The position numbers and the translations under genes were made by a program. This document shows, in pieces, positions 11,030 to 11,509 of a DNA stretch of 11,509 nucleotides. The stretch lies in contig SLCJ01000337.1 of assembly GCA_007125835.1 (NCBI GenBank), positions 1 to 11,509 on the forward strand, written 5' to 3'. The notes beneath the pieces were generated by a model. It had not been told where the DNA came from, searched no databases, and worked only from the letters and a program-made list of their open reading frames with translations. The number at the start of each line of letters is the position of its first letter. Within the stretch, counting starts at the first letter, position 1. The DNA comes from Verrucomicrobiales bacterium. GTDB lineage: Bacteria; Verrucomicrobiota; Verrucomicrobiia; Verrucomicrobiales; SLCJ01.

Positions 11030-11509
11030 ATGAACATTGACCGACTCTTCATCGCAGGGTTTCAGAAATCTGGCACCACCAGTTTGCACGAGGTGCTGGT
11101 GTGCCATCCAGGCGTACGGGCGGGCGATCCCGCGAAATGGCCGGACTCCCCCTGGCGCTCGAAAGAGCCGCACTTTTTCAATGTCGAGTGGGAGCGCGGG
11201 CTGGATTGGTATGAATCGTTGTTTTTGCCGGGTGGGTGCGTCCGTCTGGATTCCACTCCCAATCTTCTCTCTTTCGAGGGGGGTGTGGCCGTGCGTAGAA
11301 TTCGCAAACATTTTCCCGATGCTAGGTTCATCGCCCTGATGCGGGATCCGGTCGAGCGGGCGTTCAGCGCGTGGAATCATTGGCGATCCCTGCCGCCGGA
11401 GCGGCGCTGGAGCGTCGCCGCCGACGCCCGGAGTTTCGAACGCACCATGCGCCTGCAGATTGAGTGCGAGGAATCGGAAAGGAGATTCCTTCTTGAGGAC
11501 GGTTTCTAT
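11030..11509 (+). CDS. PAPS-dependent sulfotransferase, N-terminal part (cut by window edge)
   Basis: The first 160 codons are present and remain open at the window end. The protein begins with the phosphosulfate-binding strand-loop I-A-G-F-Q-K-S-G-T-T-S-L (8-19), then K-E-P-H-F-F (45-50) and the 3'-phosphate-binding motif R-D-P-V-E-R-A-F-S-A-W-N-H-W (105-118, key Arg105 and Ser113). These mark the Sulfotransfer_1/3 family, which transfers sulfate from PAPS to hydroxyl or amino groups of glycans, lipids or proteins. The ATG at 11030 was chosen because the family motif starts only seven residues in; an upstream in-frame ATG at 10958 is less likely. No clear Shine-Dalgarno is visible. It starts 312 bp after the NnrS gene and need not be in that operon. 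Its acceptor cannot be told; surface polysaccharide is a common one in related bacteria. Confidence 0.9.
   Translation, partial: MNIDRLFIAGFQKSGTTSLHEVLVCHPGVRAGDPAKWPDSPWRSKEPHFFNVEWERGLDWYESLFLPGGCVRLDSTPNLLSFEGGVAVRRIRKHFPDARFIALMRDPVERAFSAWNHWRSLPPERRWSVAADARSFERTMRLQIECEESERRFLLEDGFY

Noticed and set aside
10367..11380. 337-residue minus-strand open frame over the NnrS end, the spacer and the sulfotransferase start
   Set aside because: Both ends are antisense to well-supported genes. The middle part shows no family motif, so it was left as unexplained spacer.

Overview
The window is high-GC bacterial chromosome. The gene content and the style of its repeats fit a member of the Planctomycetota-Verrucomicrobiota-Chlamydiota group, most likely a verrucomicrobial or Opitutales-like marine or aquatic lineage. 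The clues are a heparan-N-sulfatase-type sulfatase relic, a PAPS-dependent sulfotransferase, a 1.3 kb non-coding stretch packed with short-period tandem repeats and hairpins, and mostly weak Shine-Dalgarno sites. This is inference: no rRNA or ribosomal protein gene is present to prove it.

Layout. Positions 1-1341 hold no gene I can support. They carry several imperfect 7-8 bp tandem repeats, a pair of direct repeats of about 130 bp (384-515 and 1056-1186) whose head is a palindrome, and a run of perfect hairpins (784-971). Positions 1342-4554 (minus strand) encode an iron(III)-type ABC importer: a binding protein followed by a fused two-domain permease. No ATPase gene lies in the window. Diverging from it across a 136 bp spacer with an imperfect palindrome is a large fusion gene (4691-6607, plus). 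It joins a TrhO/rhodanese tRNA-uridine hydroxylase to an S4-like segment and an RluA-family pseudouridine synthase. Its last ~34 codons run antisense over the wreck of a sulfatase gene (6505-7151, minus), which has lost its middle and is frameshifted. Upstream of that relic, on the same strand, is an intact GNAT-nitrilase fusion (7188-8780) of the YhcX type.

The spacer 8781-8908 contains a perfect 16 bp FNR/DNR-like palindrome. It precedes a two-gene unit on the plus strand: a tandem DUF2249 protein (8909-9415) and an NnrS-family heme/copper membrane protein (9440-10717). This looks like a nitric-oxide or low-oxygen response module. After 312 bp with nothing recognisable, a sulfotransferase gene (11030 to the window edge) is cut off after 160 codons.

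How the genes relate. Four units are visible: metal import, tRNA/rRNA uridine modification, amide/nitrile hydrolysis coupled to acyl transfer, and NO response. A theme of sulfated-glycan metabolism flanks them (dead sulfatase, live sulfotransferase). The most noteworthy items are the TrhO-RluA fusion, its tail apparently borrowed from antisense sulfatase DNA, the FNR-box/DUF2249/NnrS module, and the repeat-rich region at the left end.
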